From Edolisoma coerulescens (lineage: Eukaryota > Chordata > Aves > Passeriformes > Campephagidae), in assembly GCA_013397115.1 (NCBI GenBank), contig VWZW01005507.1:1209660-1273659 (forward strand): a stretch of DNA of 64,000 bases. The letters run 5' to 3'. Position numbers and translations under genes: made by a program. The notes under the pieces were generated by a model. The model was not told the origin of the DNA and did no database searches. It saw nothing but the letters and a program-made list of their open reading frames with translations. The stretch's first letter is position 1; the number at the start of each line of letters is the position of its first letter. Of the stretch, positions 25,371 through 37,830 are shown piece after piece.

Positions 25371-28300
25371 ACCACAGTGCCTTAAAATGGCTTTCATACT
25401 GCGGAAATCTGGTGTTTGGTTACTCCAGAGAGTGGGTTTTTTTCCTCTTGAAAACTGTATTTGCACATTCAGAAATAATTATCTGGAGATTAAAAAAAGA
25501 AAAGCTGTCTTGATGCACCAGGAGATCTAAAGAGCTTTTCATGGAAAGCATTTAAAATAAAAAAAATAAAAAATAATCCGGCTCTATATGGGAGATATTG
25601 ACACCAGCCCCACCAGCCCCATCTTTGTCATCAAATGTGAGTGATTGTTAGCAAAGAAACTGGTCATGCTGCACAAAGGAGATCACAGTGTGTGTGTAAA
25701 TCTGCATAACCTAATTGACTATCTTGGGAACGTGATCTTCAGCTGTAAAACCCCGCTTTTGACAAAACAATAAAGTTAAAAAGGAATGTCCCATCATTAT
25801 GTTCCTTAAATGTCACAGGAACTGCAGTAAGTGCATCTTGGCAGAGGCAAGCCTACATCATTAGTTCCTCTCCTGGTTGCTTTTAGGTTTTTTGTTCCAC
25901 ATGGCCTGACTTGACAGGACAACAAATAGGCCTTTGCATCTGTACACATTTATTAGTGGATTTTATCGTTGGACATCAAGGAAATTGAGTCTCATCTAAA
26001 GGTTTATGACTGTACACATCTGTGGATTTTACTACCCTTCTTTTCAAACAAACAAACAACAGCAGCAGAAAATTATTTTTGGAAAGTGCAGTTTAAGGTT
26101 TAATAATCATTTGATGTTCTGAGAAGTCCTTGGCTGTTTGTCCAAATATTTGCTGAACGTTTGTTGAGAACTTTAGTTATTGGGAGGTGGGGGTGGGTAG
26201 GGGGTGGGGGGGGGGCAGGCGTGCTTCCGCCTTGCATGAAAAGGTGATTTCGTGTAATCACAGCCTCCTTCTGCTCCCAGCATAGCTGGATTTTGTTGGA
26301 TCCCATCTTGAGATGACTTATCATTGGGAATAAGCCCTTTATACACACAGCAATCTTGTCTCAAACTGATAACGTGCAGAGGAATCCTGGAGGTCAGACC
26401 AGGGCACAGCACTGCCCTGTGCTGCTTTTGCTCTGCTTGTTAATAAGTGAGATTTCAATTCAGCTGACTGGTGAAAGAGAGCCTGAAATCTAAGCTAAAG
26501 CAAGGCCCACACAGTCTGCAAGCCCTGCTCATTTAAATTCCCCGTGAAATTAGTGGGATAAAGGATTTGTTCAAGATTTCCTCAAAGTGTTGCACAGTTC
26601 CTTCACCAGGAATTTCACACCTGACCATAGACTGAGCTGTGACATTTAAAGAGAATAATACAAAAAAATCAGAACCCTGAAGAAGATTTTGGAAGCAGCA
26701 GCTGGGTGTAAAATGAAACAGTGCACGCCTAAGATTAGAAAGGGGCTTAGACAATAATTTTGAGAGAATTGTTTTTCTTAATGCTGTGTTTATGCACAAA
26801 CTAAAAATGACAGCTTATGTGCCAACACTCTGAAATATTTCACTGAAAATAATTTGAGGTTCATACCTCCTTGTCTGTTTCATTGGAAGAGGATTGTCCA
26901 CAGTAAAACTGAGGTCTTAAGTTAATGGAGCTTGTTTTGATGGATTGCACTTTGTTCATGAATATTTTAATAATTCACATAAGGGAGAACTGGAAGCTGA
27001 TCTTTTAAATGGGCTTTTTCAGCCTGGGGAGCTGGATGGATGAGGATTTTTCCCTAACAGGAGATTCTTACTATCAGTCTTATACTAAGGATGTTGTTTC
27101 ATGAAAACATCTTCAACCTACTTTATTTCAACCTGAAGTGTTTCAGGTGAGATTAAGTTTTTAGATGGAGAGCCTGACTTGTACTGAGAGCCTGAAAAGA
27201 TGGTGCTTGTTATTCATAGTTTCCCAGTGAGGAAGTGGGGCTCTCAGCTGACCTTACAGGTTGATTTTTCTCTGTTCACTGATCTGTTCACTTTGATGGA
27301 TGCTTACACACACTAGCTCTTGGAGTAAGTGGAGAAAGAGATGGAATACTGGGATACTTGGTTCTTCCCTGAAGAGAGAACTCTCCTTCCTCGCTGTGTG
27401 CTCATGGTGGCTCTGTTTGGAGCCCACTTGAGGACAAAAGTCATGCTGAACTGCCCGAAGGTGGTGACAGAGCCTGGAGCGGGACCAAGGCCTCCATACT
27501 CCATGCTCTGGTCTGGCCTCAAGGCCAGATTGGGTTGTCAGTGTCCTGTTTAAATGGTGGTGTCTGGAGAAAGAGAGAGCTGCACGTAGGACTAAAATAA
27601 TTTAATCATCCTAGAGGAACTGATGGCTTAACTCTTTATCTTTATTGGGCCTAGCAAGGAGTGCCACCAAAAGCAAGTTTTCAGGACAGAGGATGGAGCA
27701 CCACCTGTGCCTTTTGTTGAGCTACCCCAGCCAGCCCATTTAGCAGTTATGTGAAGGCAAAGTTTAAGAAACGTTGCTTGCTGGGAAGAATAAATAAATG
27801 TATGTTTTCCCTATACCACACAGTGCAAGTGAAACTGCCGCTGGGGTGAAGAAAGCCTGTGGCAGTCCCTCTTCTCAGTCGTTTGTAAACCTTGGAATGA
27901 GTTCCCAATGCAATTGTTACTCCCCTCTGCAGTGGGCTACTTCTTGGCCAGCTCAAAGAAGCCCCAGAAATATTGCACCCATATGCGCCTTTTTTTTTTT
28001 TACATTCTCATTAAGTTTATAAAACCCACAAATTTAGACCATCTGTCCTATAAATGTTTCTAAACTACAGCAAGATGAAAAAGCTGTTCTAGCTTTTTGA
28101 TATAAGCGGTCAGCAAACCAAACACAAAACCAGAGCAAAGCAAATATTTTCTTGTCATACATGCTTCCCAACCGTGACGGATGAACTGTTATTTTTGATG
28201 TGTGTTTGGACCCAAATTTTGGAGAGAAATGCCTCCTAGATATGTGCACTTAGCACCAAACCAGCTTGATATGAAGAATTCTTGTTGGGGAGGGGGAAAC

Positions 28301-29417
28301 AGAGGGAAAGTTGCACCACATGCTGCCCATGGATCATATTAAAGAAGCTGTTTCTTCAATTATTCATCTTCCAACTACCCTGCTGACTGCTTTAACAAAG
28401 CCATCCCAAGCATGGACTATGTCAGCCCGTTCTCAGGGTAAGGTGTGCATGCCTCTATTCTACCCACCTGTATCTTGGATGTTAATCCAGGAGTATTTAT
28501 TGCCTCCACGTGAGACTCCAAAGTGGGGTTGGAGCAGGATAATGAAGAGAAGCTGTTTGCTGCGCTTGCCTGTCAGGTGGCATTAAGCCCAGGTCGTTGT
28601 TTGCAAGCAAACCCAACAGAAACTCATGCATTGTGAAAAGACTCAAGAAAGCAAGTGGTAGAAAGTGGAAATCTCACTTGAAATCCTTTTTCCTGGTGTT
28701 TCCATGGACACAGCAAATTCCCAGCCTAAACCCTTTCAGAATGAGAAGGCACTGTTTGAATTGCACACCCTGCTTTGGTATTTACAGCTAAGTGGGAAAA
28801 ACAAAATCTGTTCTATGTCCAATGGCATTTTTAACTTGCCTTGCTATTGGCACACTACTGCTCTGGTGGCCAAATCCTCACCCAGATCCTAGGTCAAGAT
28901 CATTCCCGAGCCACAGACCTGCCTTGGTGATGTGCTGAGGAGCTGTGTGTGGAGCAGTCTGAAGGGGAGCAGGGAATGCTCAGTACACCTGGAAAGACAT
29001 TGAATCATCCTGTCTTTCTTGTGGAGGAGGAGGAGGAGGAAACTGGTGCTTGAGCCATGCAAGCTGTGAGTTGGTGCATGTGTGAGCAGTGCTGACTTTT
29101 CAGTGTCACTGAATTCCACTTGCCTACCTTCAGGTTATTTCCACAGCTGATCCAGTCCCCTGGGCCCCCTTTATCATCAGTAGGAGCTATAGGCAATACT
29201 TAAACACATCTGGCTTGTTGTAATTCTCTATCTCGGAGGTAAAATGTGAGTTAGAAGTTATTGTCCTCTGCTGTAATTATGGGAGCATTGAGATAAACAG
29301 CTTGTAGATGCCTGTATTTGGGCTGAGGAATGAACCTTTAGTGTGACTGTGTGTGTGAAACTTACCTCTAGCAAAATGAAATGTGCCTTTTTAAAAAAAA
29401 TTATGTTTAACTTCTTA
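25371..29417. other. Intergenic or intronic DNA with simple repeats
   Basis: No supported gene. It contains an A/AAAT-rich tract (25553-25576), a CAAA/CAG run (26046-26068), a G-rich tract (26182-26215), a T12 run (27990-28001) and a (GGA)n run (29023-29041). Open frames are under 95 codons and overlap. Confidence 0.55.
26182..26215 (+). repeat. G-quadruplex-type tract
   Basis: Five or more runs of at least three G are separated by one to four bases (GGG-AGGT-GGGGG-T-GGG-TA-GGGGG-T-G10). This meets the standard intramolecular G-quadruplex pattern on the plus strand. Confidence 0.85.
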
Positions 29418-29851
29418 GATTAGAGGGATGGAGCACGTCTCCTACAAAGAAGGGCTGAGGGAATTGGGTTTGCTTAGCCTGGAAGAGTCAGCTTAGTGGT
29501 GACCTGACTGCAGCCTTCCAGTACCTAAAGGGAGCCTACAAGAAAGATGGAGAGGGACTTTTTAGAAGAGCCTGGGGTGACAGGAAGAGGGGGAATGGAT
29601 TCAAACTGAAAGAGAGAAGGTTTAGATTGGATATTAGGGGAAAGTCCTTTACTGTGAGGGTGGTGGCACTGGCACAGGTTGCCCAGAGAAGCTGTGGCTG
29701 CCCCATCCCTGGAAGTGTTTGAGGCCAGGCTGGATGGGGCTCTGAGCAACCTGGGATAGTGGGAGGTGTCCCTGTCCATGGCAGGGGGATTGGATCAAGG
29801 TGATCTTTAAGGTCCCTTCCAACCCAAACCATTCCAGCATTCTATTCTGTT
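29418..29851 (+). mobile_element. CR1 LINE, 5'-truncated copy with 3' end
   Basis: This is the longest CR1 piece in the window. It begins with GATGGAGCACGTCTCCTAC, the ORF2 segment for a LEHxSYxxxLRELGL-type motif. It then passes through the CAGCCTTCCAGTACCTAAAG segment and the GGTTGCCCAGAGAAGCTGTG segment. The 3' tail is GGTCCCTTCCAACCCAAACC followed by ATTCTATTCTG-like terminal repeats (29831-29849). The order of segments matches the C-terminal end of CR1 ORF2 plus the short 3' UTR. Stops and frame changes interrupt the frame, so it is dead. The minus-strand open frames over it (29525-29840) are antisense shadows. Confidence 0.95.
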
Positions 29852-32800
29852 GTCCTCCTTGTCACTTCCCCACTGTACAGGCAGCTGCTTTTGTCCATAA
29901 AACTGTAGTGCAAAACCCCCAAGTCATAGTTAAAACGGGCCCCAAGCTGAGCTGCGCTCAGCCCTACCATTGCTGCCTGACTCTCTCATGGTATTTGGAA
30001 TTTCTCCATCTTTGCTTGCCCAGCCCTGGCCTGATTCCAAAACCTCCAAACCTTTCTTGACACTGGGTTTCACATCCTGACTTCATGGCAGCTTTGCTCC
30101 AGGAGGGCAGGGACACTATAACCAATTCCTGTGCAGTGGAAGGTGCAGTGCCTGCTGTCGGCATTGCCTCCAGAGGAGCTGCCTGTTCTGCACCTCTAGG
30201 GCTGGTCTCCCCCATTGCCAGCTGGGTAAGGCTCTTGCAAAAACCAAACAAATGAAAAAACCCACTGTTCTTCCAGTCCAGTCCTTGGGATCAGCACACA
30301 GGTGAATAGTGTTGTTGACCAAGGGTTTAAATTCAGTTCGAATTTTCAAACACAGCACTGTTCCTTTCCTTCCACCCTTCCACTGCTGTGATAACTTAGC
30401 GTGGTCTTTCAGCCCAGGGCAGTGTTGTACCTGACTGTATCTGCATAAAATACCATGTTTCATAGGCAAGCAGCACTATTCCTCTTTATAGAATTCCATT
30501 TCTACTTTTAGGAAAACAAAATATTTTTTTTTTCATTCTGGGTTCAAGCCTTAGCGTGGTTTTGAGTCTGCAGTTGAAGGGCTCGTTGAACAAAACTGAG
30601 TTACTGCAGTGAATCACAGATTTGCTGGAATTCATGCACTCTCTGTAAGGTTGGGACAAAGCAGTAAAAAATCTTGGCTAAAAGTACTGGGTGGTTGGAA
30701 GAGATGTTGAAACTTTTATAGTGCTTAATCACTATATTTTTGGAAATCTGAAGTGTCTAACCTAGCTTTTACCTGCTTAGAATTTCTGGCTTTTTAATTT
30801 GTACAAAGCATTTTGAACACGTGAAGAGAAGTGTAAGTACAGGCAAATTCCTTTGAAAAACTTAGTTTTCTCAAATGCAAAATTTAAAATTTCTGGTTTA
30901 AAGCAAAAGTGATTTGAAATCCAACACTTTAGGCTGATGAGGAATGACTTTTTTTTTTTTGCTTTGTCTGTAAACCCCAAAGCTTGCATTTGACACAACC
31001 AAGCTGGGCTTCTTTTCCCCCAGGTCACCCAATGGAAGAGGTGACTATTTCTCCACAGTCTGAGTTAGAACTGCTGTGGAAGAAATGCTGCATTCTGTAG
31101 TATGTCAGAGAGGCTGTGCAGGGCAGTGAGGAATGAGATGTCCTGGACTATATGCCCTGTTTCCTGCAGGGTCTCCAAGATCCGAGTCTCCGTAGTGACA
31201 GTGCAGGATTTTAGATTTACAACTCGGTGGGAGTTAATAGGACCTCTGATTTCTGCAGCCTTCTGTGCACACCTTCTAGTCTTTTATAAGAACTGGAGTA
31301 GCATGATCAGGTTAAGATTGGGGCTTTAAAAGTTATACATGCAAGTCATTAAATAAACTGTAAATTAATATACCTATATATGAGAGTTTACATGCATAAA
31401 TATGCTCTCACACTGGACAAAGATCAGAATGCATTCATGAATTGCCTTACTAATCTGCATGGCTCAGCAGATCAGCAGCTCTTGATGAATCAGGTTAAAA
31501 AAGAAATAAATAAAAGTTTTGGAACACCCCTTAAGTGTAAGAGGAAGATTGAAAAGAAAAAATTAAAACCCCCTCAAAAAACCCACCACAAAGAAACCAT
31601 TTTGCAAAAGATTTGGAGAAATCATTAACTCTGCTCCTTTTCTCCTGCCTCCCCTCAAAAGCTGAAATACAAATTGTCAGTGTTCACTTCAAAGGTTTGC
31701 AGAAGTTCAGCCTGCATCAGGCTTACTGCTGAAACTTTTTCTGTTCATTCATTTACAAGAAAAATTAAAATAAAATTTTGCATTTCAGTTTTATCCAGCA
31801 AACCCCCATTCCACAGCTTTATTGCTTTACTGGGATTTCACCACCGAGCAAGATCAGTACATGCAGCCCTCGACCAGCTGACATGGATGTCTGAACTTGA
31901 AGTATAAACAACTTGGGTTGTTTACACGAGTGAGGGTATTGCCATGTTTATTCCAGACAGATTGCTCTGGAACAATATATCTGGATTCAAGTCCTGGGTT
32001 CACATCCAGGTGGGAAGTCGTCTCTGTGAACCATCCTTGGGACTTTGGTGACTTGTGGGGGTTTTCCAGAGGAGGCCTGGAAGGGAAGAGAAGCCAATTC
32101 TGTATTCTGTGGATTCGTATCATTGCTCCTCTGCCTAATTGTGTGCTGCAGTGGGAAGGGTGCTTGCTACTCTGTCTGCTTCACTTCCCTCTCAAACCCT
32201 AGATGTCCTTAATCACAGTGTGCTCAGGAACTCTTGGCTGCTGAGTTTGGATTTTTCTCCCCAGTTGTGCTGCAGGAGAGCAACAAGATATGTCTGTATC
32301 TGTGCAAATAAAGCAGAGGCTTTCTTGCACTTGGTTCCCACCTCTGTTGTGGGCACAGTTAGGCTAAGAAGATTTCAGCTTGAATCTTCCTTTCTCTTCT
32401 TTCTCCTTTGGTGAAATGCAGTAAGAGGTCCAGGTGTTTGAGGTACCATCTGAAAATAAAATTGAACCTATACGAAAGGTTATACTGCAGTATTTAAATA
32501 TATCTGAGTTAATCCATGTGGTTGAATTTTACAAGCAGAGATGTCATTTTTTCAGCTTTATTTGCTGTGTGTCAGAGCAGCCTTTGACTGCTTTGCACGC
32601 AAGTCAGTAGCTCTGGCAAAGCCTTAGGGTACTTGGTGGTGTCTGATGCCAACTTATTTCCTCATCATGGGCAAAACTCAGTTTGAGCTTTGTGCTGTCT
32701 TCAGCTGGTACGATTTTGCCCTTGTGTGTGTTGGAGACTTGGGGACAGGGAGAGAGAACCCTGCAGCTCGTTGCTTGTGATTTTTGGACCTTCTGAGCCA

Positions 32801-33171
32801 TCAGGTACCAAAATCAAACTTCTGCAGTAACATGTGGGCTCAGGCACCACAGGAACTTGCACTAATTAATAGTTTGGTTGCTTGGATTTGTCTGTTGTGC
32901 CCTCTACCTGTAGTTTGAGGTGAGCAAACCTAAAAAGAGCTCTATTTTTAAAGGTATGCTCAAGAGCACATTATTAAAAATATTGCTGTTACTAAGGAGA
33001 AACAATGCAAACTTTTGTTTTATGTTTCTTCTTGAACATATTCTCTCTGAGCAACGCTTCTGCCAGGAGCCTCCACACAAGCAGAGAACCTCAGTTCTGT
33101 TACTGGATTTATTTTTAGCTACTCCTATCTCCAGTGCACGAGCATCCCTTCAGTTGCCAAATACGGGAATT
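29852..33171. other. Intergenic or intronic DNA, no gene recognised
   Basis: No supported gene. Frames up to 117 codons (minus 30116-30469) have no known domain. An A-rich stretch lies at about 31495-31600. Confidence 0.55.
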
Positions 33172-33235
33172 GATCCAAAGCTCACAGAAATTAACAGGAA
33201 GCATTTCTGTGAACTTCAATGAAATTCATGTCAGA
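33172..33235. repeat. Ancient palindromic repeat relic
   Basis: TGATCCAAAGC at 33172-33182 is followed by CACAGAAAT (33183-33191), whose exact complement ATTTCTGTG is at 33203-33211, and then ACTTCAATG. The layout resembles the relic at 12300-12370. The 9-bp inverted repeat is visible directly. Family membership is from memory and is weak for a single copy. Confidence 0.3.
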
Positions 33236-36200
33236 CTTGTGCTTCAGAAAGGCTGTTTTGTTTTTCTTGCCTCCCAAAAATGAAACAGGTGACTGTTGCA
33301 GGCAGCATTGATAGTTCTCCTGGAGACCTGAGTCTTCTCCTGGAGGCACACACTCTCTGCTGGCTGATCCACCTGTCAGGTAAGAAGTGATTCTGCCAAA
33401 TTTGTTATACCTGCAGTGTTTGCTTTTTGACATCTTTGTGTGTATATAGAAAGTAGGGATTTCCCTGTTACAAGTCAGAAAAAGATCACAAATGGACCCT
33501 ATTGTACGTGGTTTTAAAGAGACAAAATTACTGGTGTGCAAGTTTTTCTATTGGCAGAGCAACATCACTTATTTCATCTTATTTACGTGAGCAGGGTAAG
33601 CAGGGTTGTAAATAAATGTAGTTTTAAAACTGTTTCAGTAGACCACAAACCAGCAAGTCTTTGACTTCAATATGATTTTTCAGCTGTAGAGAAAATGTGG
33701 ATAGTGGTTTTGGACAAGGTATCCCAGTAATAGCATTTCCTATGATGAATATTCCACCTCTTAAATTGAGTACTCCTCATGCCTTTGCATGTCAGCAGGG
33801 AAAGGAAGCAGGTTCTGATACGAATGAAGTTCACAGAGAGGTTAATAACTTTATAATTAGCACTGGCTGGGAGATAAGCAAACCAGCACTCAAATATGCA
33901 AAGTAGAGTGGAAAAATGCCAGTTAGATTTTTGGGTTGCTATTAGGAGGGTTTATTCCTTTAGTTTTTTTGATGAGGAACAGCTGTGGGTTGGCCTGGGG
34001 TAATCAGAGACAGTAGACAAGCTGGTAGGGTCATTGCTCCTTTGAAATGCTCAAGTTTATGGGGTGTCAGAGCAAGGCGGGTCATGAACCGACTGGGCTG
34101 CCTTGGAACAATGGAGGAGACTCAAAGGGCCAGACCATCAGCTGCTGGAGATCAGCACAGCCCAGCAGTGCACAGGAATCCATTTATTCCAGGTGGGGAT
34201 TCACCCCCCAACACTTTATCCTTCTAGCTGCCAAATTTCTATCAGCACAAACATTTGATGTGATCTTCTTTGGGTAACTTGTAGGGCTGTTGGTCCTACA
34301 ATCAACCCAAAGGAGTGTTTCTGTAACAAAAAGATTAAAGGTGGCCACATTGACCTCTTTGTTAGGAATGAGCAAGATTGCTGCTTTTGTGCAGGCTGTG
34401 TTTTGAAAAATATTTTTTTTTTCTTTTTCTGAAATTGGACATGGCTTTTTAAAAGAGATCGTTTCTATTTTAATTGATGTATGAAAGCCAAGTGCTTTTG
34501 TCTTTGATTTTTTCACTTCTCCAGTTGTGTGGTGTGAATTCATTGAAGTTTCTTTGGGATGACTCCAGACAAAGGTCTTGCCCATGGACACCTTTTGGGC
34601 ACATCTAGACAGAGCAGTCCTTTCTTTCACACAAAACTGGGCATTTGGGAAGAGATATTTGCAGCAGCTGAGTAAAGATTTGGCCAGGTCTTCTCCAGCA
34701 TCATCTGCTGTAGCCTTTAGTACCATACAAAAGCTGAATTTCATATACACTACTTCAGAGTCCCATTCTGATAACAAAAATCTGAATTAGAGTCTGTTTA
34801 CCTTAAAAGAAAATTTAATTTTTGCTTGTGTGTGTATTACGTGGAGCTATTTTTCAAATTAGCTGTGGGAAAATAAAAAGAAAAATATAGAAAGAACTTA
34901 AATCATCCCAACTATTGTTACCAATGATTTAGGATAATATGGTAATTGAAACATCAATTTTGTCTCCTATAACTAGTAGGGAAGTTTCCTTATTATTTCT
35001 TTTCTCTTGCAGAGCTTCTAGTTTGTGCTGCTTCTGTCAATGGAGCTGTGCTAATTTATGTCAGCTGGTCCAATATCTTTGCTTATGACTTCTGCCTTGG
35101 CAAAACACATATATAATATTGTTTTTCCCGGAAGATTGGCTGAATACTCTAAAAGTCATTATTGACTAATACTGGGGTTAGCCAAGTAGGACTGGGATTT
35201 CCTTCAGTAGTGGAAACATCGATCATAAGGGTGAAACATATTGTATTTGCTGAAAGAAAAGCTACTTCTGTTTATTTGTAGGGCATAAACATCCCATGGG
35301 TCTGTTCAGAGTTGTAACAATGTAAATCCATTAGAGTTGAGTGGAGACTCAAGCCCATTATTTTTCAACGAGTGATATTCACCTGTTTGCTTAAATGATG
35401 CCAGGTGGACAGAACCAACTTTTATAACAAATTTAAACTCCTCATAAACAGAGCTTTAAGTTCCCTTCTTTGACTTTGTCCCACAGGCCTTGAGACTGAC
35501 AGGGATACCTGTACCTTTGTGGTGAGGCAAAAGAGCAGGTGAAGGAAAACTCATTTGTCTTTATTCTCACTGTATTGAACAGACCACAGATCATCTGAGG
35601 GGAGAATTAAGTTACACTCAGTTTTGAGAAGTTAGCACTTTCTAAAACATGAAACTCAAAGCCTGGCCCTGTTTTGCCAACAAGCAGACGCACCTTCAAC
35701 TGGCAAATTGCCCTCTGAGCATCGCTGGTTTGCACCAGTTTGATCACACAGTGCACAAGCTGGTGTGGATTTGGCCCCAGTCTGATAAAGCAGGATCTGC
35801 AGCAAATAAGAACCCTGGAAGCAGCAAGATCTGCTGTGATGTGGATGGTGATGATGGAAGAGAAATGGATATAGAGTGGAGAAAAATCCCAGAAGCAGCT
35901 GTGCCAGGTAAAGAAAGTCTCAGTCCTAAATTCGTCTGAAGGTACAGAGCAGCAAGGGAAAGTGATGATGAGAGATCCTTACCCTGTTGATTAAATAGTT
36001 CAGAGCAGCATCTGGGTGCAGTCTGGTATCAGTATTCTGGTTTTGCAGCGGGTAAATCTGCCTTATTCTTTAAAGTGCCAGATATTCAACTCACAGGAAG
36101 GTCCTCAACTTTAGTTTGGGTGAACTGAAGTTTCTGTAAAAATAATTCAGGAGAAAGAATGCAGTAATCCTTCCTGGCTGTGACAGAAACAGGTCCAACC

Positions 36201-37772
36201 ATTTCCAGGTCTGCAGAAGTCTGACAGGATTAAATGTTAGAGTCCTAAAAAGACAGCAGGCTGTTTCAGTACATCTTAGTTCCAGGTTTATGAACAGAGG
36301 GTTGTGGTTCCAAGGTAAACTCACACATTTCTTACAGATGTGCAGACAGGTAGTTAAAGTCCCCAGAAATTGCACACAGTGAGGTTTGGGTTAAGCCGTG
36401 TTTTACCAACCTTTTAAGTTAATATTTGAGCATTTCACCTTTGCTGTCTGTCTGAAAATCAAATGGAAAATCAAAATGCAAGCACCCAGTTGATGCTGTT
36501 ATGTGAAGGTCACCCACTCATGCTCAGGAAAGCTCTCCAGTTATGATCTCCTTCCTGCAGAATCCTGGGTTTGGCAGATTTCGTGTGGTCAGAGCTCTAC
36601 TGTTTTTCCATGTGCTCTCATTCTTTTAATCTACATTTTTTAATGAATTCCTAAATGCTAGATACTCCTCCTTTATTCCTTCTGTAACCTGGCCAGTGTC
36701 TTCAGATGGCAAAGTGTAACTCAATCCAGTGTAAGCAGTGAACATTCTCAGCTGGACTTTTTGGGGGGTTACCTATGCAGTGAATGGAAGTGGAACAGAG
36801 CTGGACATCTCGGAGATCACTCCTTGTTAGACTTAGGGGTTTCAAGCTTCTCCTGACAAACTGGGCTATTCCACAGGGAAAATTTAGTGTTGATGTAAAA
36901 GGCGAATCCTTATCCAACATCCTCATCTGAAAATCTGTTGTACTCTGGTAGTGTGGGTAATAAAGTACATTTGACCTTCTTTGAATACTTCAGATCAAAC
37001 TGCTCAGACATTTTTCATTCTCCTTGCTGCCTTTTGGTGGCAAGCTATCAGTGACATACTGTTCTCTACAAGTGTACAGCCCCTTGGTGTCCAAATGGAG
37101 GATCTTTATGGCTGATGTGACACTGTCAGTAGTGCTGACACTGATTCCAGCAGGCCAAGGGTTTGCTCAGAGCAGAGCCATTGCAGTCTGTCCATGATGG
37201 CCGGGCACTGGTGGGTAAAGGCTGACCGAGACCTGACAGCAGTCCGTGGGAACTGCTTCCCAAAGGAAACCATCCATCTTCCTTCACACTGACCTGATTT
37301 CTGTGCTCTGCTCTAACTCCAGTGCGTGCAGCTGATGATTTCCTCTCGCTCCTCTAAGGTGTCCTGCATGTTGAGCCTTGGCAGCCCAGGCCACCTTTAC
37401 ATGGCAGATGGATTTGTCTGGAAGACTCTGGCTTGCTTCTGTTTAGGTTTCTCGTACCCTAGCTTTCCATAATAAATGTCTTGCTATAAATTCTTGGCTG
37501 ACCAAAGAAGTTTGGCTAATCCCGACTTCTGGATGCTTATCAAAACCAAAGCTTGAATTTCATCCACCGTGAATCCTAGTCTATTTTTAATGCTGCTGTT
37601 TGGAAGCATGGCTCCATGTGCTCTTAATAAAATAGTGGAAACAACATGCAGCAACTTTGTAAACAAACTTAAAAACTATTATTTTATTTTTTTTAGAGAG
37701 CCAACTTATTTGTAAATAATGTACACCAGATGTTGGCCATGACATAAATTCCCTCTATTAATATCTTTTTAT
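33236..37772. other. No recognised gene; contains a 197-codon minus-strand open frame
   Basis: A minus-strand frame spans 34777-34184 (197 codons, non-ATG start). It is lysine- and serine-rich in the middle, and I recognise no domain, signal peptide or membrane segment. The sequence is AT-rich and otherwise unremarkable. No repeat family is recognised. Confidence 0.5.
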
Positions 37773-37830
37773 ATGGCCTTGGACAAATCACAAGTCTGTG
37801 CCTTGGTTCCCCAGCCAAGAAAAGGTGTGG
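37773..37830 (+). repeat. MIR/CORE-SINE-like fragment
   Basis: The order GGCCTTGGACAAATCAC - CTGTGCCTTGGTTCCCCAG - AAAAGG parallels the conserved MIR/CORE-SINE order (CCTTGGGCAAGTCAC - CTGTGCCTCAGTTTCCCCA - AAAATGG). Such SINEs are old in amniotes and survive as short decayed pieces in birds. The identification is by eye. Confidence 0.4.

Noticed and set aside
29525..29840. Three overlapping minus-strand open frames
   Set aside because: They are antisense to the CR1 element and arise from its low stop density.
31380..31628. Lys-rich 82-codon plus-strand frame resembling a nuclear basic protein
   Set aside because: The lysine run comes from an A-rich tract, and no family resemblance or conserved motif is visible.
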